From an uncultured Pseudanabaenaceae cyanobacterium (GTDB lineage Bacteria > Cyanobacteriota > Cyanobacteriia > PCC-9006 > JAAUQQ01): a DNA stretch of 35,019 bases. The stretch lies in the NCBI GenBank assembly GCA_937949725.1, contig CALECT010000094.1:1-35019 (forward strand). Reading direction: 5' to 3'. Both the position numbers and the translations under genes were made by a program. This document shows, piece by piece, positions 1 to 8,751 of the stretch. The notes beneath the pieces are model-generated. The model did no database searches. It saw nothing but the letters and a program-made list of their open reading frames with translations, and was not told where the DNA came from. How positions within the stretch are numbered: position 1 is the first letter of the stretch; the number at the start of each line of letters is the position of its first letter.

Positions 1-2
1 CG

Positions 3-122
3 CGCCATCGCAGTCCCATCAATTTCTCGGTCAACCTGCTTTGCGGCTTAATCGCATATTGCCATCAACCCAAGAAACCCTCGCTCAACCTGGATTTTGC
101 ACTTCCGGCTGCTGAGTCTTAG
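3..122 (+). pseudogene. Possible C-terminal end of a transposase (5' cut by window edge)
   Basis: An open frame runs in from the left edge and stops at TAG 120-122, giving 39 residues that begin [20 protein letters not shown] and continue with a Lys/Pro-rich tail. The spacing of a basic His/Arg motif before a hydrophobic NLLxGLIAY stretch resembles the last residues of DDE transposases found in cyanobacterial insertion sequences. That is recognition by eye only. Nothing upstream is visible, so completeness cannot be judged. An 8-bp perfect inverted repeat (103-110 / 121-128) overlaps the stop and could be a terminator or part of an element end. It could equally be the end of an unrelated gene or chance. 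Confidence 0.3.
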
Positions 123-128
123 CCGGAA
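103..128. repeat. 8-bp inverted repeat at the end of the left-edge frame
   Basis: The arms TTCCGGCT (103-110) and AGCCGGAA (121-128) are perfect complements around a 10-nt loop. There is no T-run after either arm, so it is not a classic intrinsic terminator. It overlaps the stop codon of the rightward partial frame and may be a weak terminator for it. Confidence 0.4.
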
Positions 129-254
129 CTGACGTTAAATAAGTGTTTGCACGATTCTCAAATTCTTTGGCTACTAGGAAATTGGCTTCTAAGCTCTCTC
201 CCCATGAGGTTTTCCCAAGAAGAGTTGATCATCAACATAGGGGGTAAGAATTCC

Positions 255-947
255 CTAGGAGATTTCCTCTGACCACTTTTTATACAAGTCGGGTCGCATA
301 CGCTTAGTTTTCTCCAACTGTTGATCACGCCGCCACTGGGCGATCGCTCCATGGTTCCCCGATCGCAAAACCTCCGGCACTTCCATGCCCCGAAACTCAG
401 CAGGTCTCGTGTACTGGGGATAGTCCAGTAGAGATTCCTCAAAGCTCTCAAATTTAAGCGAATCCTCCTTGCCCACCGTCCCTGGCTTCAGCCGCACCAC
501 CCCATTCAGCAACGTCAGGGCTGGAATCTCACCACAGGTCAAGACAAAATCTCCGAGAGAGACTTCCCGCGTCACCAGCTCCATAACCCGTTCATCCACC
601 CCTTCGTAGTGGCCACAGATGAGAACTAATTGATCATAGTTTTGGGAGAAATCCTCAAACATCCGCTGGTGCATGGGCTCCCCCTGGGGAGTCATTAATA
701 ACACCTCTCGTCGGGGCAGCACGGGCAGGCTTTCTACCGCCGCAAAGATGGGCTCGGGTTTAAGCACCATGCCCACGCCGCCGCCATAAGGAATGTCATC
801 TACCTTGTGATGTTTGTCGGTGGTGAAGTCGCGGGGGTTGGTGAGATGGACCTCGGCGATTTGGTTGGCCAGGGCACGTCCCAGCAGGCTGCATTGCAGG
901 GGGGACGTGAAGAAGTCGGGGAAGAGTGTAACGATGTCAAAACGCAC
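255..947 (-). CDS. trmD: tRNA (guanine-37-N1)-methyltransferase
   Basis: TrmD transfers a methyl group from AdoMet to N1 of G37, next to the anticodon, in tRNAs that read CNN codons; this prevents +1 frameshifting. It is a cytosolic SPOUT-class enzyme acting as a homodimer. The 230-residue protein has the family's usual length and motifs: FDIVTLFPDFF at the N-terminus, GGGVGMVLKPE (55-65), CGHYEGVDER (111-120) and the AdoMet-binding trefoil-knot loop SLGDFVLTCGEIPAL (130-144), followed by the C-terminal SGNHGAIAQWR. In the knot loop the first Gly of the usual GGE is Cys138. The start codon is GTG. In many other bacteria trmD sits with rpsP, rimM and rplS; none of these is adjacent here. Confidence 0.97.
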   Translation of the reverse strand: MRFDIVTLFPDFFTSPLQCSLLGRALANQIAEVHLTNPRDFTTDKHHKVDDIPYGGGVGMVLKPEPIFAAVESLPVLPRREVLLMTPQGEPMHQRMFEDFSQNYDQLVLICGHYEGVDERVMELVTREVSLGDFVLTCGEIPALTLLNGVVRLKPGTVGKEDSLKFESFEESLLDYPQYTRPAEFRGMEVPEVLRSGNHGAIAQWRRDQQLEKTKRMRPDLYKKWSEEIS

Positions 948-1210
948 AGGCGCGGAAAGTCTCGTGGAGGTGTCCTGGAAACGGTGAGGAGAACGTAAAG
1001 GGTGATACCCCCTGTTCTAAATTTTGTATGCGAGAATATGGCCAGTCGCGAGTTTAGAGTAAGCCATCACTCTAGATGCAGGCTTTGCTCGAATCCCACA
1101 GGAAGTGCATCAAATCACACCGTGATGCCCCATCACTTTCTAACCTTGTCTCAGCTCTACCGCTGAATTGGCTATGCCCCTGTCAGGAGCTTCAAAATGA
1201 TAGTCCATTG

Positions 1211-1233
1211 TCTACAACAGCGGAGGTTGTAGA
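1211..1233 (+). promoter_or_regulatory. Hairpin presenting the ribosome binding site of the nuclease gene
   Basis: TCTACAAC (1211-1218) and GTTGTAGA (1226-1233) form a perfect 8-bp stem with a 7-nt loop. The Shine-Dalgarno GGAGG (1222-1226) lies in the loop and first stem base, and the ATG follows three bases after the stem (1236). Such a structure could limit or tune ribosome access. The structure is read directly from sequence; any regulatory role is inference. Confidence 0.45.
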
Positions 1234-1235
1234 GC

Positions 1236-2696
1236 ATGGCGCTACCCCTGACTGACAATCTTTTTCTCGATTATCTGCGCTGTCACCGCCGAGCTTTTTT
1301 GGAGCTGTATGGCGATCGCGAGGACCGCGATGCCCCTGGGGACTACATCCAAAAGATTATTGCTGACAGCAGCCATAACCGCGCCACCGTTCTAAGTCAA
1401 TTTGATTATCAGCAGGTGGAATACGAGCGGGGCGACTGGGAGGCCGGTGCAGCAACAACCCTGGCACTGATGGAGCAGGGTGAACCCATCATTTATCGAG
1501 GGGTACTGATTTCCACTGCCCCCTATGACCATCCTTTGGTAGCCACTCCCGATCTCTTGATTCGTGTGCCGGGGCGATCGCGGTGGGGTGATTGGCAATA
1601 TGAGTCGGCTCAGATCAAGCTGGGTCGTCGCCCCAAGCTGGAGTATCAGCTCACCTCCACCTGGCAAACTTGGATTCTGGAAGATGTGCAGGACGCCACG
1701 CCAGAGAATTGTTTGTTGTATTTGCGCGATCGCGATCCTTTCAATGTCCTTTGGGAAGAGCGCCTATTCCAGCTGGAAGAAATGCTGGATGACTTTGTCA
1801 CCATGGCCCTGGAAGAGATTGAGCCAGAGGTCTTCATTGCCCGCAGCCGCTGTAGCCTCTGCTCATGGCAGAGCTTCTGCCATGAGGTGGCCGTGGAACA
1901 GAAGCACCTGTCGTTGCTGCCAGGGGTTACGCCTAAGCGCTATAGCTTTCTCCAGGAGCTGGGGCTGACGACCTTAGATAGTCTGCGCGAAGCAGAGCCT
2001 GCGACCCTGGCGGCACTGCCAGGATTTGGCCCCCATGTGGCGGAGGAGCTGCTGGACCAGGCTTATTCGACTTGGAGCGACACGGCACTTGCACCGACCC
2101 AAATTCCGAAGCCGCCGCCGCTGGAAGCCCCCATTGAGCTGTACTTTGACATTGAAGCGGAGCCAGACCTTGGGGTGCTGTTTCTCCATGGCGTTTTGGA
2201 AGTGAACCATCGCAAGGGCACGGAGACATTCCACGCTTTTGTGGCGGAGCAGCCGGAGGATGAGGAACGGAATTGGAATGATTTCCTCGATTTTGTTTGC
2301 AATGTCCACCCCACGGCCCCGATCTATCACTTCTGTAGCTATGAAGCGGATTCCATGGGCAAGCTGGGGGCAAAGTACGGAACGGACCCTGCCATTACCC
2401 AGGCCTTAGTGGAGCGATTTGTGGATGTCCATTGGTGGGTGACGCAGTTGGTGACGATGCCGGTGGAAAGCTATGCCCTCAAGCACATCGCTCGCTGGAT
2501 TGGCTTTGAATGGCGTGATACCAGTGCCAATGGGGCGTTAGCGATTTTTTGGTATTTGGCCTGGCTGAAAGAGGGCGATCGCAGTTTCCTCAACCAAGTG
2601 ATTGAATACAACGAAGACGACTGCCGCGCCACCTACGTCGTCAAGGCATGGCTCGCCGATTTTGTTTGGGGCGTACAACGCAAAGAAGTCGGCTAG
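1236..2696 (+). CDS. TM0106-type RecB-like nuclease with Fe-S cysteines and RNase H-like domain
   Basis: A 486-residue protein with three parts. The N-terminal PD-(D/E)XK (RecB/Cas4-like) part has Cys16 in YLRCHRRAFLELYGD, TPDLLIR around Asp106, and Cys206, Cys209, Cys215 in CSLCSWQSFC; a lone N-terminal Cys plus C-X2-C-X5-C is the 4Fe-4S layout of Cas4 and AddB nucleases. Residues about 240-280 look like a helix-hairpin-helix (LPGFGPHVAEELL). The C-terminal part (about 298-480) resembles a YprB-type RNase H-like 3'-5' exonuclease, with acidic DIE (305-307) and EDD (460-462). The motif expected to be (D/E)-X-K reads QIK (126-128), so the first active site may be altered. No substrate is known to me; a DNA repair or RNA processing role is inference. 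ATG with GGAGG nine bases upstream. The stop is 12 bp from the convergent ygfZ stop. Confidence 0.85.
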   Translation: MALPLTDNLFLDYLRCHRRAFLELYGDREDRDAPGDYIQKIIADSSHNRATVLSQFDYQQVEYERGDWEAGAATTLALMEQGEPIIYRGVLISTAPYDHPLVATPDLLIRVPGRSRWGDWQYESAQIKLGRRPKLEYQLTSTWQTWILEDVQDATPENCLLYLRDRDPFNVLWEERLFQLEEMLDDFVTMALEEIEPEVFIARSRCSLCSWQSFCHEVAVEQKHLSLLPGVTPKRYSFLQELGLTTLDSLREAEPATLAALPGFGPHVAEELLDQAYSTWSDTALAPTQIPKPPPLEAPIELYFDIEAEPDLGVLFLHGVLEVNHRKGTETFHAFVAEQPEDEERNWNDFLDFVCNVHPTAPIYHFCSYEADSMGKLGAKYGTDPAITQALVERFVDVHWWVTQLVTMPVESYALKHIARWIGFEWRDTSANGALAIFWYLAWLKEGDRSFLNQVIEYNEDDCRATYVVKAWLADFVWGVQRKEVG

Positions 2697-2708
2697 TTGG
2701 CTTGGCTA

Positions 2709-3734
2709 CTACGCCTCAGCTTCTGGCTCAGGATGGGATACATAATCCAGCGGCGTTAAAACTCCGCTGCTTTCCCCTACCTGCACAGTTAGACCTGCAC
2801 CGCCTGCCTTGGTTCGCACATAGGCTAGGCCCAGCAGTCCCTTGTCCGTTTCGGTCACGCTGGTCAGGCTGCCTACCTTGGCATCCTCCAATGTGATCAC
2901 AGCACCGGGTTCTGCGGGTGCGCTGAGCTGAATGCCCCAAAGCCTAGTTTTAACGCCGTTGTAGGTATTGAGTCGGGCAATGGTCTCTTGGCCGATGTAG
3001 CAGCCCTTGTCGAAGGAAATCGTTTTCCAGAGACCTGCTTCGAGGGGATTATAGGTTTCGGTGAGTTCGCGATCGGGAGCTGGGCGACCTTGCTCAACGC
3101 GGAGCTGCTCCCAGCCTGCATCGCTTAGGACGATGGTTTGGCTATCTCGCAGCAATTGCCACAGCTTTGCCGCCTCTGCCTCACTGCACAGCAGCGTATA
3201 GCCCGGTAAACCAAGACCATTGCCATTGGCCACGATGGTTTCGACGCCGCCTAGATTCAAGACCCGATGGTTGTGTTCAACCTCTGCTGCGAGGTCCTGA
3301 CCACCCAGTTGATTGATCAGCTCATGGCTCGCTGGACCAATCAAATTAAAGCAGGCCAGATTCTCACTGAGGTCATTCAAGCTCACTTCATCGCCAAAGA
3401 AGATATAGCGATCCAGCATTTCTAAGATGGCTTCTCGGCGGCTGGGCGACACCAATAGCAGTGCATCTTCGCTGCGCACATAAACCGTGGCGAGGTCTAT
3501 GGTGCGGGCGGTGGAGGTCACAAATACCGTTTCGCAGCCCTCGCCTGGTTTGAGTGCCTTGATGTCGTTGGTGCTTTGGTTGTGTAAGAAACTGAGGTGG
3601 TCACCGCCCAGCACAGAAATTCGGCCCCAGTGGGAGCGATCGCACAAGACCACGCCACCGCGCGCTGCTGCCAAAGCCTCAGCTGAGTCAACTGTGTCCT
3701 TTTGCTGTAGCTGCTTCAGTTCTTCAAATGCCAT
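2709..3734 (-). CDS. ygfZ: YgfZ/GcvT-like folate-binding protein
   Basis: YgfZ proteins share the fold of the glycine-cleavage T-protein, bind folate, and help build or repair Fe-S clusters of particular enzymes. The diagnostic signature KGCYIGQE is at residues 243-250, with the family's conserved Cys245. The 341 residues fit the size of cyanobacterial members. The N-terminal half includes HNQSTNDIKAL (51-61), typical of the aminomethyltransferase folate-binding domain. It is the last gene of a leftward run after the small membrane protein (94 bp) and the M50 protease; co-transcription is possible but no shared promoter was identified. The start ATG at 3734 gives the normal N-terminus. Confidence 0.92.
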   Translation of the reverse strand: MAFEELKQLQQKDTVDSAEALAAARGGVVLCDRSHWGRISVLGGDHLSFLHNQSTNDIKALKPGEGCETVFVTSTARTIDLATVYVRSEDALLLVSPSRREAILEMLDRYIFFGDEVSLNDLSENLACFNLIGPASHELINQLGGQDLAAEVEHNHRVLNLGGVETIVANGNGLGLPGYTLLCSEAEAAKLWQLLRDSQTIVLSDAGWEQLRVEQGRPAPDRELTETYNPLEAGLWKTISFDKGCYIGQETIARLNTYNGVKTRLWGIQLSAPAEPGAVITLEDAKVGSLTSVTETDKGLLGLAYVRTKAGGAGLTVQVGESSGVLTPLDYVSHPEPEAEA

Positions 3735-3827
3735 TGCTGCGTCTGTTTCCTGCTAGAGCCTAACCACGTTCTAGAAGTCTAGAGGATTAGGGAAGCAGAG
3801 GAGAAGCACTAGCTGTTAAACGCTGGC

Positions 3828-4409
3828 TTATTGGGCGTTTTGGTCGGCGTAGTTGAAGTTTTTGGCGTATTCGTCGACTTTTTGCTGGGCGATCTCGAAG
3901 TTGGGATCTCCGCCTGGGACGGAGCGCATCATGGCGATCGCGTAGTCCCAGTTGTTGGCCACTTCAGTCCATTCCGCTGCGGTCTGGGCCGTTTGAGCTT
4001 GGCCTGCTGCTGTTGTTGCGAATCTCACGCCTTCTGAGAAGGGTTCAAAGACTGTATTGCGATGGTAAGACTGGGTTTCATAGGACTGAAATTCACCGTC
4101 CCAGCTCTCGTCGTAGTAGCCTTCCTCTGCAAAGACTTCGTTACGAATATCTTCGGGCATGGCGGCAATAAAACCGACCATGCTGCCCATGGACAGAACG
4201 GCACCGCCGATGCTCATAAGGAAGACGCGGCTAATCCACTTTTTCTGCCAGAACTTAATGACAAAGACGAAGAGTGCGAAGGGCACAAAGAAAACGAGGA
4301 GTCCCCAGGTGACGCTTTCTTGGAACGCTTGAACAATGTTGGTGACGTTGGCAGCCATGCTGAGCAAAAAGCCCAGAAGAATCAGAAGTCCAAAAACGAC
4401 CATGCCCAT
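3828..4409 (-). CDS. Small integral membrane protein, three predicted helices, cyanobacterial type
   Basis: The function is not known to me. The 193-residue protein has hydrophobic segments at about 4-24, 34-53 and 61-84, then a soluble C-terminal half. The end of that half carries a pattern I associate with several cyanobacterial membrane and lipoproteins: EWTEVANNWDYAIAMM, then VPGGDPNFEIAQQKVDEY and a final NFNYADQ. It may mediate protein contacts. The gene lies 76 bp downstream of the M50-TPR protease and 93 bp upstream of ygfZ on the same strand, so it may share their transcript. A second ATG two codons in (4403) is an alternative start. Confidence 0.8.
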   Translation of the reverse strand: MGMVVFGLLILLGFLLSMAANVTNIVQAFQESVTWGLLVFFVPFALFVFVIKFWQKKWISRVFLMSIGGAVLSMGSMVGFIAAMPEDIRNEVFAEEGYYDESWDGEFQSYETQSYHRNTVFEPFSEGVRFATTAAGQAQTAQTAAEWTEVANNWDYAIAMMRSVPGGDPNFEIAQQKVDEYAKNFNYADQNAQ

Positions 4410-4485
4410 GGCGCGAGTATCCCTGAGAGACGAACAGTTGCAATAGCTGTATGGTTCCCAGGGAGATTGACCTGACCTTGCGTAA

Positions 4486-6861
4486 TCATTCGGGCGTTTG
4501 GGCGATCGCGTCTGCGTTCACTGTGGCTTCTTCCGAGGTTGTGCTTGCGTTGAGGGACTGCCACAGCTCAGCTAGAGATGGTTTCTCTATGACGACTCTT
4601 TCAGTTGTTGAGGCATCTAAGGCTTGGGCTGTTTGCAGCGCTGTTATAGCTGCGTCGTCATCCTCTAGGGCTAGATAGCAGCTGGCGCGATCGCACAGGA
4701 GTTCAATGTCGACTCCTAAGGCAAGTCCTTGGTCATAGCTCGCTAAGGCACGCTTCCATTGACCTTCTGCGTACAGCGCATCTCCTCTGGTTTCCCACAG
4801 CTGAGCATTATCAGGTTCTAAGAACACGGCTTTCTCGAGATCGTCCAGCCCTGCTTGCTGCTGGTCCAGCTTGATGCGTACAGCCCCGCGATTCGCTAAG
4901 CCGTGGGGGTCTTCTGGAGCGATCGCCAGCGCTTGCTCGTAACAATCCAGGGCCGCAGCATATTGTTCCAGGCGAAACAGCGCTAGGCCCTTGTTCAATT
5001 GCCAACGCACCTGGCGTTTACGCTGCAAGGCGGATTTGTCTGCTGAGGTTACTTCAGGCTCAGCGTCGGTCGAAGTTGTGCCAGAGAGAGGCTTCCCTTG
5101 TTCTGTATGCTCTTGGGTCAATAGTTGATCGTAGATTGCGATCGCTTCGGTGGGTTTGTCTACGCTAATGAGTAAGCCTGCTTCTCGTTCTAGCAACTTC
5201 GCATTTTTGGGATCTTCCACGAGCAGCAATGCTAGATCTGCCCTGGCATCGTCATAGCATTTCATGGAAGTCAATAACTGAATGCGATTCCGCAAAATCC
5301 AGTTTGAGCCGGGTTCCAGTTCTAATGCTCGGTCAATGGCTTGTTTCGCTTCTTCGAAGCGCTGCAAGGCCCCTAGGGCAATTGCACGACCAACAGCAGG
5401 CAATGGGTCATCCGATTCTGCCCACTGCTCACAGCGATCACATAGAGACAGCACTGCTTCATACTGTTTCGATGCCATAGCTTGGTTAAGCTTAAACTGC
5501 CAGAGACGCAGGCTTTTGGGGTGTCGCTTGAGCCCTCGTTTGAGAAGCCGTTCGGCTGCTTCAACTTCACCTAATTCTTGCTGTAATGCGATCACAGCGG
5601 ACCAATGGTGATCGTCTTTGGGATCGATCTTCAGCGCTTTTTCATACGATGCGAGGGCCTCGCGATCACGCCCTAATTGTTGAAGCACAAGCCCTCGGTC
5701 AAACCACAGGTGCTCATAGTTAGGGTAATAGCGGATGGCTTGGTCAAAAGTTTCCAAGGACTGCTCATATCGCTCCAGCATAAGTAGGGCATCTGCTTTG
5801 ACATGAAGCGTTTCCCGTTCTCGGGGTCGTAGTTTGAGAGATTGCTCGTAGTCTGCCAAAGCCGCTTCAAAGTTTTGCTGACGAGCATAGGCAAATCCTC
5901 GCTCCATCCAGAACCGCGCATCGTCTGGAAAATGTTGCAATGCCAAGCTGTAATGCGCTGCTGCCTGCTCATACTGGCGCTCTCGCATCAGCAGTTTGCC
6001 CTGGTCATTCAAGGCACCGTAATTACCGGGCTGTTGATTCAGCTTTGTTTGGTTGAGCTCTTGACGCAGCTTCACAGCTTCGGCTTTAGACTCAGGGGTG
6101 TCAGTCGCTTTGGACTGAGACAGTTTTTTGTGGAGAACTGCCCAGCCAATCAGCGCTAACAGCAACAGCCAGCGATAGCTCATAAACTCTGCATATCCTA
6201 GGGCTGATAGATCACGTGGCACGCCCAGCTGTTGAGCTAGCCCAAAGCTGAAGCCCCAGAACCAGCGCGAGAAAGTGGGCGATGTCCAAAACATCGCGAT
6301 CAAAAATATGAATCCATATTTCTTGAAACCTCGCAGTTGTTGCTGCATCTTTTCTGGCAGCCAAGGTTCCAAAATCCCATAGCCATCCAATGCAGGAATC
6401 GGCAGCAAATTGAGGATGAGAACTGCCACTTCAATTTGGGCTAAAAAGGCCAACGCAGGCCAAAACCAGCTATCAGCATCTACAGAATCGTTAAAGGCAA
6501 AGGGAATGCTGAGGGCGATCGCCACCACTGCCGTCGCTCCTGGTCCTGCTGCCGAAACCGCACTCTTCCAAGCCCGCCCTCGCAGCAGGTGAGTGTTGAT
6601 ATAAACAGCGCCCCCCGGCAGGGCAAAGCCTCCCATGATCAAAAACACAATGGGCAGCACCAGGCTGGTAGAGACATCGGTGTACTTCAGCGGGTTGAGG
6701 GTCAAATAGCCCTTCGACTTCACCGTCTTATCCCCGCCCCAGTAAGCGACGATCGCATGGCCAAACTCATGCAGACAAGTGGCTAGCACCGCCCCCAGCA
6801 AAATAAACAGGCAGAGAAATAAACCATCTTGATTGGAAAGTAGCAAGCAACCTAGCTCCAA
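4486..6861 (-). CDS. M50 (site-2 protease-like) membrane metalloprotease with TPR repeats
   Basis: A 791-residue membrane protease fused to protein-binding repeats. The zinc motif HEFGH is at 31-35 in the first membrane segment and the matching second motif LLPIPALDG is at 152-160, with Asp159 as the likely third zinc ligand. Further hydrophobic segments lie near 66-84, 105-121, 135-152, 182-195 and 230-243, so the protease core is membrane embedded as in site-2 proteases that cut transmembrane substrates. From about 285 to the end there are repeated 34-residue TPR units (for example WMERGFAYARQQNFEAALAD), which may recruit substrates or partners. Substrate unknown. The start is TTG, with AGG four bases upstream; the frame remains open further upstream, so the N-terminus is not certain. 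Confidence 0.88.
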   Translation of the reverse strand: MELGCLLLSNQDGLFLCLFILLGAVLATCLHEFGHAIVAYWGGDKTVKSKGYLTLNPLKYTDVSTSLVLPIVFLIMGGFALPGGAVYINTHLLRGRAWKSAVSAAGPGATAVVAIALSIPFAFNDSVDADSWFWPALAFLAQIEVAVLILNLLPIPALDGYGILEPWLPEKMQQQLRGFKKYGFIFLIAMFWTSPTFSRWFWGFSFGLAQQLGVPRDLSALGYAEFMSYRWLLLLALIGWAVLHKKLSQSKATDTPESKAEAVKLRQELNQTKLNQQPGNYGALNDQGKLLMRERQYEQAAAHYSLALQHFPDDARFWMERGFAYARQQNFEAALADYEQSLKLRPRERETLHVKADALLMLERYEQSLETFDQAIRYYPNYEHLWFDRGLVLQQLGRDREALASYEKALKIDPKDDHHWSAVIALQQELGEVEAAERLLKRGLKRHPKSLRLWQFKLNQAMASKQYEAVLSLCDRCEQWAESDDPLPAVGRAIALGALQRFEEAKQAIDRALELEPGSNWILRNRIQLLTSMKCYDDARADLALLLVEDPKNAKLLEREAGLLISVDKPTEAIAIYDQLLTQEHTEQGKPLSGTTSTDAEPEVTSADKSALQRKRQVRWQLNKGLALFRLEQYAAALDCYEQALAIAPEDPHGLANRGAVRIKLDQQQAGLDDLEKAVFLEPDNAQLWETRGDALYAEGQWKRALASYDQGLALGVDIELLCDRASCYLALEDDDAAITALQTAQALDASTTERVVIEKPSLAELWQSLNASTTSEEATVNADAIAQTPE

Positions 6862-7083
6862 AAACCTGAAAAGCAGAACGCAGCGGCAGGCGGGTTTTAA
6901 AGATTCTTTATGAGCGCCCTACCTGTTTACTATTCCCATCATGACTTCTGCTCTAGATTCTGGAATAGCTGGAATTACCCCCTACGTTCGGTAACGCCCC
7001 TGGGAGGTTTGCCTAGCCCTCCGCTAAGATGCGAGCAGGGCCGTAATGCAATCGGTCTCTCCTTCGCAGCATTGCTCGATCCC

Positions 7084-8712
7084 ATGGATAACTCCGGCAA
7101 CCGCCCCGCCGACAGCTACAGCGACTATCCAGACGAACTTCCAGTTATTGTTCGCCGCAGTGAGGTGCTCAACCTTATGGTGATGGATCGCGGCACCATG
7201 CAAGAAGTGGGCCGTGTCGAACGGCTGTGGATGTATCCCCAGGCCCATCGGGTTTTAGGCGTCATCTGCAAGGGCGGTGGCCTTCTCGGCAAGAAACGCT
7301 GGGCTTATAAGCTCCCGCAGATCGAATCGCTTAACCAAGGCAATATTTGGATTGAAGGTCCTGGCAACGAGACTAGCCCAGAGCAAATTCGCCAGCTTCA
7401 AACCTTGATTGACCATGAGATTTGGGTGGATGGGGGCGATCGCCTCGGCGTCATCGTCGACTGCTTGTTCAACCGCAAAACCGGCCAAATCACCCAATAT
7501 CTCTTTGTCAACAACCGCCTACGCCAGCTAATCGACGCCTCCAATCCCCTCCGTCCTGAAGAGATCCTTAGCTTCGGCAACAACCGAGTTCTCGTCAGCC
7601 CCCAAGCGGTGGCTCGCCTGCGCCGGGAACGCCCCAATCTGCGCGAAACTTTCAGCCAAATGAAGGAGCAGGCTAGGAGCGAGTACGAACAGGTCACCAG
7701 CCAAACCCAGGAGCGCGTGCGCAACTGGGGAGAGGAAGCCAAAACCGCAAAGGAGCGATTGGCCGAACAGGCTGCTGTGCTCAAACAGCAAGCCGCAGAA
7801 CGAGCGAAAGCCCTGCAAGAGCAAGCCGCCCAGGAAATTCTGCCTCAAATTACAGAGCAGGCCCAGGAGTTAAGCCAAAAAGTTGGCGAGCAATATCACA
7901 CCGTTCAGCGTCGGGCGCAGGATTTTGTTGAAGAGCTGCCTCCCCTGGAACAGTTGGGTGAGGAAATGCGAGGTTATGGCCGCGATCGCGACCCCAATGG
8001 CCGACGGGAACAAGATTACGCGCCCAGGTACAACGATGGTTACGGCGGTGCCTACGGAAGTTTGCAGCGCGATCGCTACGACGAGACTTGGGACCAAGGG
8101 CGCAACCCAGAGGGCACTTCAGCCAATGATGGAGACTTCCGCCAGAGTCGCCGGAGCCGTTATCGCCGAGATGAACGCTTGGGGGAATATCCCAGCAATC
8201 GCGCCCCTGAATCTGAGATCAATCGCTATGACAATCGCCCCTACGGCGATGGCCAAAACCATGGCCCCCAGGATCAGCACTGGGATGCCAATGAGCCGAA
8301 CGAAACCACTTGGGTCGATGAACCGGCTGACTTTGACCCTGTTCGCCCATCCCAAACAGGGCCTGATGACTCAGCGTCCTATCAGACAGAGCCTAGACGC
8401 GAGCGATACCGCAATGAATCTAGCGAAGACTCTGGCGGCAGCTCCCAAAGAGAGCACCATGAAGCATCTCGCTCAGAACCAGCTCCAGCTCCTACTCCAA
8501 AATCCCCTCCCATATATTCAGACCCCCCTGCCAGCCGCGATAACCCCTGGGGCTATGCCGACAACGCTACAGAATCCGACTGGGATGACCTGGGATTAGC
8601 CCAAGAAGAGCCCACCACCACAACCACCGAGAACGAATCGACTCAACCCGAGCAAGCACCTCTACCAGTCGTCGCTCCTGAAGATTTGGACGATGATGAC
8701 CCCTGGATTTAG
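7084..8712 (+). CDS. PRC-barrel domain protein with coiled coil and disordered tail
   Basis: A 542-residue protein from the chosen ATG. Residues about 18-91 and 108-180 look like two PRC-barrel modules (first: DELPVIVRRSEVLNL, VGRVERLWM; second: LGVIVDCLFNRKTGQITQYL). PRC barrels occur in the photosynthetic reaction-centre H subunit and in RimM, and usually bind RNA or protein partners. Residues about 185-285 are rich in Glu, Gln, Ala and Lys and likely form a long coiled coil. Residues about 290-542 are Asp/Arg/Pro/Ser/Gly-rich and likely disordered, ending in an acidic DDDDPWI. No membrane segment. The frame is open back to an ATG at 6910, but those 58 codons read like non-coding DNA (Cys, Trp, Pro and Leu scattered), so 7084 is preferred. 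Partner unknown. Confidence 0.82.
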   Translation: MDNSGNRPADSYSDYPDELPVIVRRSEVLNLMVMDRGTMQEVGRVERLWMYPQAHRVLGVICKGGGLLGKKRWAYKLPQIESLNQGNIWIEGPGNETSPEQIRQLQTLIDHEIWVDGGDRLGVIVDCLFNRKTGQITQYLFVNNRLRQLIDASNPLRPEEILSFGNNRVLVSPQAVARLRRERPNLRETFSQMKEQARSEYEQVTSQTQERVRNWGEEAKTAKERLAEQAAVLKQQAAERAKALQEQAAQEILPQITEQAQELSQKVGEQYHTVQRRAQDFVEELPPLEQLGEEMRGYGRDRDPNGRREQDYAPRYNDGYGGAYGSLQRDRYDETWDQGRNPEGTSANDGDFRQSRRSRYRRDERLGEYPSNRAPESEINRYDNRPYGDGQNHGPQDQHWDANEPNETTWVDEPADFDPVRPSQTGPDDSASYQTEPRRERYRNESSEDSGGSSQREHHEASRSEPAPAPTPKSPPIYSDPPASRDNPWGYADNATESDWDDLGLAQEEPTTTTTENESTQPEQAPLPVVAPEDLDDDDPWI

Positions 8713-8751
8713 GAACGGCTTGGTTCTACCTCCATCGAATCTTCGCTCACC

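Noticed and set aside
6910..7083. 58 extra N-terminal codons for the PRC-barrel protein
   Set aside because: Composition looks non-coding and the region must hold the divergent promoters; the ATG at 7084 starts just before the first conserved PRC strand.
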